A stretch of 64,000 nt of DNA from Mesostigma viride (Eukaryota > Streptophyta > Mesostigmatophyceae > Mesostigmatales > Mesostigmataceae): the NCBI GenBank assembly GCA_009746045.1, contig RPFO01000103.1, positions 65,001-129,000 on the forward strand. Reading direction: 5' to 3'. A program made the position numbers and the translations under genes. The notes under the pieces are model-generated. The model saw only the letters and a list, made by a program, of their open reading frames with translations, made no database searches and was not told the DNA's origin. Below are positions 1-9,279 of this stretch, piece by piece. How positions within the stretch are numbered: the first letter of the stretch is position 1; every line of letters starts with the position of its first letter.

Positions 1-745
1 GAGCTCGGCAGCCAACGTGCTGCCCATGACCGCCACATCTGCTGCGATGGGGGCCACGTGCTGCTCGAGGGCCTCCTTGAGGAGTGAGCGGATGGAGGAT
101 TCGGTTAAGGTGGTGGTGAGGGGCTTTGGGGGCCAAAGCTCCTCGAGGGAGCGGCCAAGGAGGGAGAAAAGGACGCGCGTTGCTGAAGGTGGGGGCGGCG
201 GCATTTGAGGATGGTGTCGAAGTTGTGGGCGCGTCTCTGGAAAGAATCGGTGAGGCGGCCCTGATGGAAGAGTTGCTTGCACATTTCGAGAAGCGAGGCA
301 TACGATCCCCAAAACACGTAGCCCAGGATCTTGTCGGGGTTGAGCTTGTCAAAAAAGCCGGGCTTTGGCTGGCGTCAAAGTCGAACTCCTCCCAGGTCGG
401 CTCAGCAGGGCGACTGCGCTTGGGTTCAGGCGACGCTGCTGGCGAGGCGGCCAGAGGGGGCTGGGCGACCACTAGAGCTTGGCTAGTGGCGCCGCTGCCT
501 TCTGGGCCGGTTGGCGAAGTTGTTGGGGCTGCAGACGTATTTTCATTGCTAAGCGCAGCCGCCAGGCTGCGTTGCGTCGAGAGGCGTTTGCTCATCGTAT
601 ATTGCGTGATAGCTTCGGAAAATTATATCAGCATGTGCGTCGTAAAAAGACGCGTCGATTGTGATATTCACGGCTAAATTCGGTGCTCAAACGTGAAAGT
701 TATGAGCTCCGCCGTCAGCCATGGCTACTACCTCGTGGCTTGTGG
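1..745 (-). pseudogene. ORF1 N-terminal part of an ORF1-only LINE (5' end)
   Basis: The reading frame starts at an ATG at 595-593 (MSKRLSTQRSLA...) and runs left out of the window, with at least one frameshift near 340-370. After the shift a conserved stretch (WGSYASLLEMCKQLF) continues in another frame. The N-terminal block is clearly homologous to the minus-strand ORF at 12475-13047 (MTSKRSSTQRSLADALGHEN). The upstream leader (600-745), including the motif agttatgagctccgccgtca, is nearly identical to 13050-13190, so both are 5' ends of the same family. The protein is Pro/Ser/Ala-rich with no catalytic motif, as expected for a LINE ORF1 nucleic-acid-binding protein. Family assignment rests on the paralogous copies in this window, not on a database match. 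Confidence 0.6.
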
Positions 746-1068
746 CTCGGGGCAATGTATAGTCCAGATGATGCCTAGCTTTATTTTATTATGCAGTGCC
801 CATGCAGGGAGTCACTCCCTGCTGAGAAGCCATGCCCTAGCTCTTGTATAGCCATTATGATCTTCCCCCCCATGACAGGCTCCCCCTTTGCTGGGCATAG
901 CGTGATAGATCATGAGGGTGCAGGTGCCCTGGTGTACCTAGAGCAAGGGTAGCTTACATTCCCACCCTTGCATGAAGTAGCCTAGAATGCCATATGCCCC
1001 TTCTCAGGGATATGTGCTACAGATACTAGTCCCAACGGAATTATGTTTCTAATTAATTAATTAATGAA
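746..1068 (+). mobile_element. 3' UTR and tail of an ORF1-only LINE
   Basis: This plus-strand stretch aligns by eye with 58141-58480. Both have the ATGCAGGGAGT/ACTCCCTGC dyad, a run of gene-free sequence, a weak stem-loop with loop CAAC or CCAC, and a (TAAT)n tail (here 1051-1068). No open reading frame is convincing. It is the terminal non-coding part of a LINE whose body is absent here. Confidence 0.6.
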
Positions 1069-1362
1069 TGAATATTCCCTTGCTGGATGGATGGAGCCCA
1101 GCGGACAACATTTCGTTTCTCAGACGCCGCAAGCTAGCGGCTCGAGAACACTCCCTTCACCGTGGACGACGACTTGACCCTGGCGCAGCAACAACAGCGC
1201 CGGGAGCTATGGCCGACCTACCTCCAGCTCCGGCAGACCGAGGCGGGGAAGCCGGTGTACTGGGAGGGGGCGGCCATCTACGTCGGCCACAAGCCCTGGC
1301 ACGCTCGCGACCCCAGCGACCACCGCGGCCCCAGCGACTCCAGACGCCCCAGCTTAGGGGAA
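1069..1362 (+). pseudogene. ORF1 C-terminal domain of an ORF1-only LINE, interrupted by LINE-A
   Basis: Two overlapping frames together give FLRRRKLAAREHS, then FTVDDDLTLAQQQQRRELWP and further residues to ...ELIN. This is the C-terminal ORF1p pattern of L1-like elements: arginine-rich segment, acidic D-D-L-T, a QQQQRR helix, then a short K-P-V-Y-W strand. Paralogues lie at 11639-11911, 56003-56332 and 57871-58037. A one-base shift near 1150 breaks the frame. The normal stop region (CTTAGGGGAA) became the target of LINE-A copy 1. The 3' UTR resumes at 6701 (cagcagtagtgtaga), matching 58052 onward, which confirms interruption rather than truncation. Confidence 0.7.
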
Positions 1363-1555
1363 TTAATTAATTAATTAATTAATTAGACTCGTGCTCCCGT
1401 TGGGGAGTCACGGAGCATTAACCCCGATGAATGGATGGATGGGTGCAAACATTCCTACCGGTCTAATCTATCTACATTGGCTACATACTACATCTATCTA
1501 GCAACATTCTAACTACATCATCTATCTAGGCAGCCGCACGCTGCCCTAGGGGGAG
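1363..1555 (-). other. LINE-A copy 1 3' UTR with terminal stem-loop and (TAAT)n tail
   Basis: Sense order: stop codon at 1556, a tagatag/aatgttg-rich leader, a (CCAT)n stretch at about 1428-1442, then a stem-loop at 1391-1411 (stem GTG-A-CTCCC with GGGAG-CAC, loop CAAC), then (TAAT)n. The same end is present at 11281-11395, 61352-61560 and, for its last ~30 bases, at the end of the ORF1-only LINE at 55568-55620. The likely role is reverse-transcriptase recognition of the RNA 3' end. Confidence 0.75.
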
Positions 1556-3199
1556 CTATCTAGCGTGCCTCCCGTGGGATTGCACACGCGGGCGCTTCCC
1601 CACTGGGGGGGGCTCGTTGTCCTCTATGACCTGGGCCCACTTGGCCTTGTCCATCATCTTCTTCCAAATCACGGAGAGGCCGAGGCCCCCCATGTCCTCT
1701 ACTAGCTGTTCTTTGAAGGTGCGGGCCTTGCGGCGTCTAACATCACTGGGCCCAGCCCACGTCAGGAGGTGCCGGCCAGGCTGGGCTGGTCGCAGTCCTG
1801 CGGGGGGGCCACGTGAGGTGTCTACCTGGTTGGTGCGAGCTAGGTGCCCTACTAGCTGCAGGCGGCGTTGCTTAATTGTGCTGGTGATATAGGGCATGCC
1901 CTGGTACAGGTCCTCATTGCGGACATGAGCAGCATATCCTACTCTGAAAATGGAACGCAGCATGCTGGTGACCGCGCCGTCCAGCTTGCGGGCCAGGTCG
2001 GCGGTGAGGGTCCACGTCTCGGCGCCATACGTGAGAACAGGAAGGACGAGGACCTTGAACAGGTCCTGTTTCTCGATCTTGCCCAGGGGCTTGCGCCATA
2101 GGGCCCGGTACTGGCGTAAAGCGTGCCAGGCGAGGGAGATGCGGTGGTCCACATCCACCTCGCAGCTAGGGAGCAGGCTGCCCAGCAGCTTAACGCGGTC
2201 CCGATACAGGACTCGAGAGCCGTCTAGGAGATAGAGGGGCGGCGCTGAGGTGGTGAGCCCAACCGCCAGGGCCTCTGTCTTCTTGCTGACCTCAAGCCCC
2301 ACTGCACGGGCCTCGAGAGCCAGGCAGTCAAGCCATGTCTGCACGTGCTCAGTGTCCTCAAAGAGGGTGGTGTCGTCTGCGTAAATGATGTCTGCTAGCC
2401 GAATCTCCGTGTCCGCACCGCCATGCCAGAATTTGTTAGCAACCTGCACTCCTGGTTCCCTGCCCACGATGCGGGCAAATCGCTTGCGCGCCTGAATCAT
2501 TACGTATTCGACAACAATAATGAACAGGTAGGGCGACAGCACGCAGCCCTGCCACACACCCTTCTGTAAAGGGCATGGGGGCGTGGTCCCGTAAGAAGTG
2601 CGCACCGAAGTGGTGGACCCTTCATACAGGTTGCGGATGACAGCAATCAGGGGGCGGGGGATCCGGAACAACTCGAGGATGTCCCAAAGCGCAGGCCAGA
2701 AAACCGAATCGAAGGCTTTGATGAAGTCCACCAGCACAAGGTGCAAAGGGGACTCACCAGGCTGAAGGCGTTGCAGTTCCTCCACCAGTCGGCGAGTAGC
2801 GAAGAGCGCCTGTACTGTGTTGCGACCTGAACGGAAGCCGTGCTGAGTCTCGCTGAGGTGACCGTCCAGGGCCGTGCGCAGGCGGTTCAGGATGAGCCGC
2901 ATAAGAAGCTTGAGGGGGGCACTTTGAATGCACACCCCTCTGTAGTTGCCGGGGTCGGCAGGCGACCCCTTGTTCTTGTACAGCATCGTGCGAAAACTGT
3001 GTTGCCAGGCCGCTGGAGGTGGTTGCGACGACAGCAGAAGGCGGTTGCAGATGTCCCGGAAGAGCAGCATAACACCTGTGTCCTCGAATTCGGCTGCAAG
3101 TTTTACAACTGCGGCCGGAATCTCGTCAGAGCCGGTGGCTGCGTCATAACGCAGGCGCTGGACCGCCTCCGTGACCTCGCGAGAGGTGAAAGGAGGCAT
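1556..3199 (-). pseudogene. LINE-A ORF2, reverse transcriptase part (547 codons)
   Basis: Non-LTR reverse transcriptase that would copy the element RNA at a nicked target. Motifs in order: FRTMLYKNKGSPADPGNYRG (fingers), GFRSGRNTVQALFATRRLVE, LVDFIKAFDSVFW (motif A, first catalytic Asp), GVWQGCVLSPYLF (motif B), and IIYADDTTLFED (motif C, YADD). A thumb region follows with VKLLGSLLP and LPVLTYGAETWTL, then an LVGHLARTNQVDT C-terminal block. The open frame begins in MPPFTSREVTEAVQRLRYDA. In copy 2 this is continuous with the endonuclease frame, whereas here a one-base deletion in the G-rich tract around 3300 separates the two. The motif set supports an APE-type LINE; no RLE domain is present. 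Confidence 0.9.
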
Positions 3200-3237
3200 G
3201 TCAGACGGGTCGCCAAGTGGGCCGACCAGCGGGGGGA

Positions 3238-5094
3238 CTAGGTAGTCCGCCGCTGACCTAGGCGGGGCCGGGGGCCCTGCGGGGCCGGCCAGGGCGGCCG
3301 GCGGGCGGCGGCGGCTGGGAGCAGGGGTGGGGGCGGCGCAGCTGTCCCCACGACCTCGGCCGTGGCCGTGGCCCAGGTACGAAGCCGCTTGGCTGGGGCG
3401 CCGGGGACGTCGTGGCGGTGGGGCCGGCCGAGGCCGTCCGGGTGCCCGAGGCGCTTGTACCAGAACCAGGCCCCCTTGCCGTCGTGCTTCTGCTGGCAGC
3501 TGCGCAGGTCCTTGACCATCTGCTGAGCATCTGCCTTCTCAGCCTGCTCGTAGGCGGCCCTCAGAGCTGCTTGCAGCCCAGGTTTGGCGAGCGGATCTCT
3601 GTTGCGGCGGAGCATCTGCCTGGCGGCGACCACTGTCGGTGCGTGACGGTGGACAGCAAGCTGCCGACGCGGAGGCAAGGTGGGGAGGGTGCGGGCAGCC
3701 AGGCGATACTTGGCGGCGACACCACGGAGGATCACTGAAATATCCCCCGGCGGCGGAATGGCGTGTAACTGCTGTCGGCTGCCCCCGGCGTCGAATACGG
3801 CCAGGAAATCATCCCTGTGCGACATAGCGGCCTGCTCTTCTGCTGACATCTTGTCGGCATCCTTCAGCACAATCCGGAGCACTTTCAGATCTGGCTGAGG
3901 TGCCAGCTGTCGCGACGGTTTCACCCCAGGAAACCGCAATCTGATGCGAGCGAGCACGAGACGATGATCAGATTCCACCGTGCTGACAGAATCTTGCAGG
4001 ACGCGAGCATCGACAACTGAGGGGCGCTGAGCCCGACGTACGCAGACATAATCAAGGCACACCACCCGATCCGACGGCCCAAAAAAGGTGGCCAGCTGCT
4101 CAGCGGGGCGTGCGAAAGAAGCATTGCATGCAACCAGCGCAGATTCTGCCAGCAGATTCGCAAATAAAGGCGTGTTACCGTTGGCTGTCGTGTTGGTTGG
4201 GGAATACTGAGCGCCCCCAGTGCCAACTGGCAGCGTGGCGTTGGCGTCGAGCAGCATAACCAGGAAGTGCCGAGCTGGGATGTTGGCCTCCTCCTCCTTG
4301 AGGGCGTCGAAGAAGGCCTCACGTTCCGCCTGAGCTCGACCCGCATGTGGTGCATATCCCACGATAACGGTTAGCGTGTGGTGTGAATGGCCCTCAGTGG
4401 CCGAAAAAGTGGCCACTAGCACACGCGGGGACCGCAGCACGATGGACTGGAGCTGCTCTGATGCTGCCGGCGAGCACAAGAGGCCCACACCACCTTGGCC
4501 CGGCGCGTCGCCGCCACCATAGTGGAACCGCCAGCCTGCACGCAGGTCGTCGACCAGCAGACCGTTGACCGCGTGCTGAGGGTCAACGGTGCGTCGGTGC
4601 TCCTGGACTCCAAGAACAGCGATCTTGTTGTCGGCGCACAGGGCGATCAGCTCGTCGACGCGTTGGCGTGCTGGGGTGCCGCCGCTCGTAGAAGGATCTG
4701 CAGGGAGGGTGCGCACGTTAAAACTAGCAATACCAAGAATGGGCCGTTGCCCTATTAGCGGGGGGGTGGGGGTGGGGGTGGGGGTGGAGAAGGGTAGTGC
4801 TGGAGGTGGGGGTGGGGGGGGGGGGGGGGGAGGGGGAGGGTGGCGATTGGGGTTAATGCTTGTCAACGCATGGAGGCTTTCTTTCAGGACGGATATGCGT
4901 CGTCTCCGTCCTGGCTGGGGTCGCCGGCGTGTCGACTGGGCCTCATCCCGCTCAAGGCGGGCTAGGAGGCGTGTAAGGCTGGTAAATTGGCGGGAAGGTT
5001 GACCGTGGCGTGCCTGGCGACCTTGCATCCTGATCATGCTCGCACGGTGCGACATGAGGATGGAAAGGGGCTTGTTTATAAAGGCTGTGCCCAA
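3238..5094 (-). pseudogene. LINE-A ORF2, AP-like endonuclease part (618 codons)
   Basis: N-terminal endonuclease half of ORF2, which would nick target DNA to prime reverse transcription. Motifs: GIASFNVRTL (start of the exonuclease/endonuclease/phosphatase fold), IAVLGVQEHR (catalytic Glu), GGVGLLCS, VIVGYAPHAG, LVMLLDANATLP (D-x-N) and VVESDHRLVLARI (catalytic S-D-H). A low-complexity Pro/Gly tract (about codons 80-115, encoded by the G run at 4757-4835) lies just upstream. The C-terminal third is a linker rich in Arg/Lys and Pro. The frame ends early at 3238 because of the one-base deletion; the RT frame begins at about 3199. ORF1 lies immediately upstream, ending near 5130. Confidence 0.88.
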
Positions 5095-5129
5095 AGCCTA
5101 TTGTACCGCGAGGCCGCGAGGGTGTGCCC

Positions 5130-6463
5130 TTACCGGGCGCCATCCATACCCGGGACGTGCGTAGACGATGATGACGCAGCTGGGGCGGGCCTGGGACGGC
5201 CCGACTTGTGCCGCTTGTTCGGAGCCTGCGCCTCCGTGCGCTGGCCGTTGATGAATAGCACGGGGGTGTCGTGGACGAGGCGGACGTAGACCTTCTGGCT
5301 CCTGCTTGGCCTTGGTCGCCACGTCGCTGCCCAGCAGACCATTCTTGATGACTAGCTGGGCCGGTGAGAGGAGGTCGTCGAGGCTCGGCGCGTTCTTCCC
5401 GCCTAGGAGCTTGCGGGCCTGGAGTACCTTCACCTTGCTGGCCACATTCGCAAAGGTCACCCGGATGGGGCCAGGCTGGCCCGCCATCCAGGCTGCCGAC
5501 TCAATGCGGATGCGTTCGTTGCCCAGTTGCAGCCTGCCCACGATGAGGCTGTGGTACAGGCGTTGCGCTAGCATCAGGTCCGTTTCAGGCTGCTGTGCGA
5601 CCTGGAAATACCGGACCACTATACTGCGTGAGCGCAGGTCCTCCTCGACCGCAGTCTTGTGGGCTGCAGCCCCCCTGCGTGCTGCATCTTCCATCAGGTT
5701 GGCAATGTCCGTCTGTTTTACCACGTTAGCATAGCTGGTGGGTGCAGGGGCTGCTGGCTGGGGAGGTGTGGCCAGGGCGGCTTGACCTCGGCAATGCTGG
5801 ATTGAGCGCAGCAGTGTCTTGACGGATAGCAGTGGACAAGGCGCCGAGTTGGGCAGCCATGTCTGCGACTTCCTTATTGAGCTTGTGCAGGTCTGCTTCC
5901 GGGGAAGCAGCATCAGGGGTGTTGGCGGTGCCGTGCTCGGCTTCCTTGAAAGCGGCAAAGAGTGCCCGGAGGCAGGGGGCCTGCGCGTGGCTCAGGAAAA
6001 CAGAAAGTCGAAGCTCTGGCTCGTCCATTTCGGCAAGCTGGTCCGTAGAAATGGTATCGCCAGACGTGGGAAAATAGAGTGGAATGTCGTTGGCTTTCAG
6101 GTGGTGCAGGATAGCCTGCGCCTCCTCGGCGGTAAGCGAAAAGAACCGGGGCTCGGCGACAACCTTGCCAGGCATGAAGGATGCTGGGTCGAACTCAGCG
6201 TCGTCGTCGGCGGCGTCGTCGTCGTCCTCGTCAATGGGGGTGGCCTCGCTGGGTTGAGAAGACGATGGCAAAGGGACCTGGCGGTCCATCTCGTCGGCTG
6301 GGGTGACGCAAAGCCGCTTGGAGGAGGCGGTAATGGCTGCCTCGGTGGCCCGGGGCTGCGTTGCTATGGTTTCCGCATCTGCAATTAGTTGCGTAATCGT
6401 GTTGGGCGCTGAAGCCTCCCCCTCGGAGAGAGTATGGGAGGCGGTTGACGGAGTTTCTGCCAT
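5130..6463 (-). pseudogene. LINE-A ORF1 (nucleic-acid-binding protein), frameshifted
   Basis: The start is the ATG at 6463 (MAETPSTASHTLSEGEA), just after the 5' UTR. The first frame (6463-5726) holds an acidic DEDDDDAADDD tract, a conserved block (FFSLTAEEAQAILHHLKAND) and a heptad-like helical stretch. Near 5800-5900 the sequence moves to a second frame (YANVVKQTDIANLMEDAARR...), with an RRM-like fold pattern (IVVRYFQVA ... IRVTFANV). Near 5300 it shifts again, to end VKVYVRLVHDTPVLFINGQR-like at 5130. Copies of the N-terminal block are at 13200-13694 and 57590-57650. Two frameshifts mean no intact ORF1p is made. Confidence 0.7.
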
Positions 6464-6700
6464 AGCTGGTTCCGGAAAATACGAACCCTGCCTGTGCTGC
6501 GTTTTGTTGATATTGCGCTAAATCTTGGGCGATGGCGGCTGAAAATTATATCATCGTGTTCGTCATCAAAAGACGCTTCTACTGCAATTTACCCGACCAA
6601 ATTTCATGCCCGGATGTAAAAGTTATGAGCATTCTCGGCATCCATAGCTCGCCACACCGTAAACATCGCAATAATTGGCACCGTAAACATCTTAGGGGAA

Positions 6701-6842
6701 TACAGCAGCAGTAGTGTAGAATAGTTGGACAGTGGCCTTAATAGTGCATGCACGCCTACTACAGTACAGGCACTATACCAGCTGACTTATGAACATTAAT
6801 TAGTCATGTACATGTGAGCCCATGACGCGCCACGCACCAGAT
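6701..6842 (+). mobile_element. Remainder of the ORF1-only LINE 3' UTR, right of LINE-A copy 1
   Basis: Sequence just right of the second TSD (cagcagtagtgtagaatag) matches 58050-58070, which follows the ORF1 stop in an uninterrupted copy. The rest diverges and has no ORF. Confidence 0.55.
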
Positions 6843-7064
6843 GATTAATTAATTAATTAATAGACACGTGACTGCGTCACGTGAGCATAAGTCCTCAGTG
6901 GGAGGGGAACTGAATGGGATGGAATGGATGGTGTACAAGCTATCTAGGTCCTAGTTACAGGGGTGTGGGCACCTCGGCCCGAATCGCTATGAATGCCATA
7001 CGCGGTCACACTCGGAGCCCCCACAGACTTGGGGGTACGTGGTCTCCTTCATCACTACTTGCCT
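6843..7064 (-). mobile_element. LINE-D 3' end with perfect stem-loop and (TAAT)n tail
   Basis: On the minus strand this reads as a LINE 3' end: a (CCAT)-like stretch, then the perfect hairpin CACGTGACGCAGTCACGTG (6865-6883), then (TAAT)n at 6844-6862. The layout is the same as in LINE-A but the sequence differs. No coding sequence is attached, so the family is only known from this end. Confidence 0.5.
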
Positions 7065-7351
7065 GTTACGGCCCTAACCCGTGTTTGGGCGTAACAATTT
7101 CTAAAATAAATTAGTTTGGTCAGTCGAAAGTCATTTTGATATTGTTTGAGACTTTCGACATTATGTTAGATTCGGGGATCCTTGGCCGAGTTATTCCATC
7201 AGTCGGCCCAGGTACCCGTGGCTTTGCTTTCGGTTTGGCCCATGCTGGCCAGCTGGCACCGTGATAACGGTGCCAGCTGGCTTTGGCCATTTCATACCTA
7301 GCGTTCACAGTTTTGTGACATATCATGTTGCCAATGCATTTGTGGCATGCC
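7065..7351. repeat. Cluster of inverted repeats, non-coding
   Basis: Four dyads in under 300 bp: GTTACG(G)CCC/GGGCGTAAC (7065-7095), GTCGAAAGTC/GACTTTCGAC (7123-7159), a perfect 15-bp stem GCCAGCTGGCACCGT with a 4-nt loop (7248-7281), and TGCCA/TGGCA near 7330-7348. The first resembles the dyad at 63907-63938, including the following AACAAT...AATAAATTA. No ORF is convincing. Confidence 0.55.
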
Positions 7352-7364
7352 TGTGAATATATTT

Positions 7365-8706
7365 TAAAAATATAATTACTTACAGCAGAGTGAAATCACT
7401 CAAACCAAAGCAAACGCCCAGCTATAAACCTATATACAGAGCCATGTCAAAGCTCTATACTACGATAAGACCAATGGAAACGCCTAACGGGAGGAACCTA
7501 ATAGCCCTGCTGCACCGCAAAATCAGCCCGCGTACGGCGGAGCATGATGTCAGCCATGGCCCGAGTCAGCGCCACCGACAAGCGCTGACGCCAATATGAC
7601 GTCCAGGTCCGCGCCGACCATGGGGCCCGCTGGCCCTCCAGGTCCAGCCGGTCCTCCCGGAGCCGGCAACACTCCTTGAAGAAGGCGGAGGTCAAGGGCC
7701 CCATGGCCCCAAACTCCTCCAGGACAAAGGGCACCACACGATGGTGCCCGACGTCGCCGTAGGCCAGGAGCTTGGCCCGCTCCGCCCGGTCCGCCGTGTA
7801 ACCTGCCGTGAGGGAGGCCCCAGCCACGTGGCTAAGAGCCAAGGGCCGCGCCACCGAAACGTCAATAAGCAGATGCCGGCCACCCCCCTCAAAGTCCAGC
7901 ACCACGATGTCAGGCCGGTGGTTGGGGAATAGAAGGCAGCGCCATCCGCATCCTCGGACCGGATGTTCGCGTGGGGGAAAACCGACCGAATCATGGCGAG
8001 CACCACCGTCAGGAGGACAGTGTGCAAATACAAATACCAATTCTGATTCTGTTGGCCCCCCATGCAGGCAAGGTAGTGAGTCCCCGTGGGATCCAGCGGC
8101 TGCCCACAGCTACCACAAGGCCGCCCGGCCGGAACAAGAGGCTGCGGGGCAAATAGCTGGTGCCGGAGCGCCACCGAGTAGTGGCTGGGAGCCAAGGCGA
8201 ATGGGGGGGCCATGGGAAGAGCACGAAGGTACGCCGAGCCCACACTCCGCAAGGAAAGCGAGAACAGCCACGCACGTCCCTGGGCGTTGAGGTCCGCGAA
8301 AAGAGCAATCCAATCAGCCGTGTGCAGAATACCCGCGTAGGTTTTCTGGTGTTTATCGATGACGCGAGCAGGGAATGCGGCGGGAGATTGAACGGAGGCG
8401 ACCGAGGGAGTGCCGCGAGGGAGGTGGCGCTGTACCGCCTGAGCGGCACGGACGGGAGAACAGGCCTGCTGGATCTCAGCATAGGCCTCCTGGATGGCGG
8501 TGACGAAGGGCAAAGGGCTGCTGGGGTCCAGGAGGTCAGGCGCTGCCGTTGCCAAAAGGGGCAGGAGCCGGCAGCTTTCCGCCCACGACTGAGCGACGGA
8601 GCCCAAAAAGGCTGCTGGGGCCAGCCGGGCGGCACGAGTCAGACCGCAGCCACCCATCCGTGCAGGCAGGGAGGCAATGCGAATAGCATGTGGCGGGAGG
8701 TCGGGG
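7365..8706 (-). mobile_element. RLE-LINE, 5'-truncated non-LTR element
   Basis: Minus-strand insertion of 1.34 kb bounded by a 13-bp duplication, TGTGAATATATTT, at 7352-7364 and 8707-8719. The 3' side, adjacent to 7365, is A-rich. It contains only the C-terminal part of a pol-like ORF followed by about 130 bp of 3' UTR, as expected for a 5'-truncated LINE. Confidence 0.65.
7498..8657 (-). pseudogene. C-terminal pol fragment with CCHC finger and restriction-like endonuclease signature
   Basis: The first frame (8657 leftward) starts GGCGLTRAARLAPAAFLGS, resembling the post-RT region of many algal LINE proteins. It contains a C-x2-C-x9-H-x3-C finger at codons 181-198. A frameshift between about 8060 and 7930 moves the sequence into the frame ending at 7498. 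There HRPDIVVLDFEGGGRHLLID shows R-P-D followed 15 residues later by D. Order and spacing fit the RLE of R2/NeSL/Dualen-type LINEs (CCHC, then RPD-x(12-15)-D). This is recognition by motif only; a different nuclease-like family remains possible. Confidence 0.5.
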
Positions 8707-8719
8707 TGTGAATATATTT

Positions 8720-9040
8720 AACTCCTCTCAAAGGGCCAGGGCCAGCAGATTTGAATATTTAAATGGTCCATAATGCATTATACGTGTCTCGAACCCCATG
8801 GGCAGTGTACCCCCCTGAGGGGCCGGGTGCTATTTTTAGCAGGTGTAGGGCATGAGTGATGTGTGACCAACCAAATTTCCCAAACATTATTTGATATAAA
8901 AGCATTGTCTCCTTGATAAAAGCATGCTTGGTTCCAAGGGTGGGCCAGAAAATGTTATTTGGCTAGTTACTCTCAAGCGCACAAAGATACCCAAACTCAG
9001 TCCGTTCTCGTGGTTCCAGTCATGACAGTTGAAGGGCTAA
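8720..9040. other. Unassigned spacer
   Basis: AT-rich flank with no supported ORF, tandem repeat or terminal repeat. It is the old host or repeat sequence that received the RLE-LINE. Confidence 0.4.
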
Positions 9041-9249
9041 ACAAGCACAAGCACACAGGGCGGCTTGAGGAGAGGGCCTAGAAGGCCTGCATGACATATG
9101 GGGTGGAAGGTATGTGGCTAGCTAGGCTATAGCTGGTGTACACATGGCATCTCAGCAGAGAGTAACTCCCTGCATGGGCCGCCAATAAAGCATGACTCGA
9201 AATTGCTACGGCTATTGCAAGGGCTGGTGTGGGCCCATCACGTAGGCAT
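9041..9249 (-). mobile_element. ORF1-only LINE 3' UTR, left of LINE-A copy 3
   Basis: Reverse complement of about 58085-58300, including the CTCCCTGCATG dyad and aagcacaagcacacagg. It continues at 11406 on the far side of LINE-A copy 3, shown by the ACATGGCCAC duplication. The last ~180 bp and the tail found at 58300-58480 are missing here. Confidence 0.6.
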
Positions 9250-9279
9250 ACATGGCCACCGCCCCTGCTCCCAGCCGCC

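Larger units (their letters stand above)
1363..6690 (-). mobile_element. LINE-A copy 1, full-length APE-type non-LTR retrotransposon
   Basis: Element of 5,328 bp on the minus strand with a perfect 10-bp target-site duplication, CTTAGGGGAA, at 1353-1362 and 6691-6700. Order in sense: 5' UTR (6690-6464), ORF1, ORF2 with AP-like endonuclease then RT, 3' UTR, stem-loop (1391-1411), and tail (TAAT)n (1363-1385). The insertion splits an ORF1-only LINE. The clade is an L1/RTE-like APE LINE; the exact clade would need a tree. Compared with copy 2 (61352-63908), ORF2 has a one-base deletion in a G run near 3300, so this copy is probably inactive. Confidence 0.9.

Noticed and set aside
1069-6842. Two separate ORF1-only LINE fragments
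   Set aside because: CTTAGGGGAA on both sides of LINE-A shows a single interrupted element.
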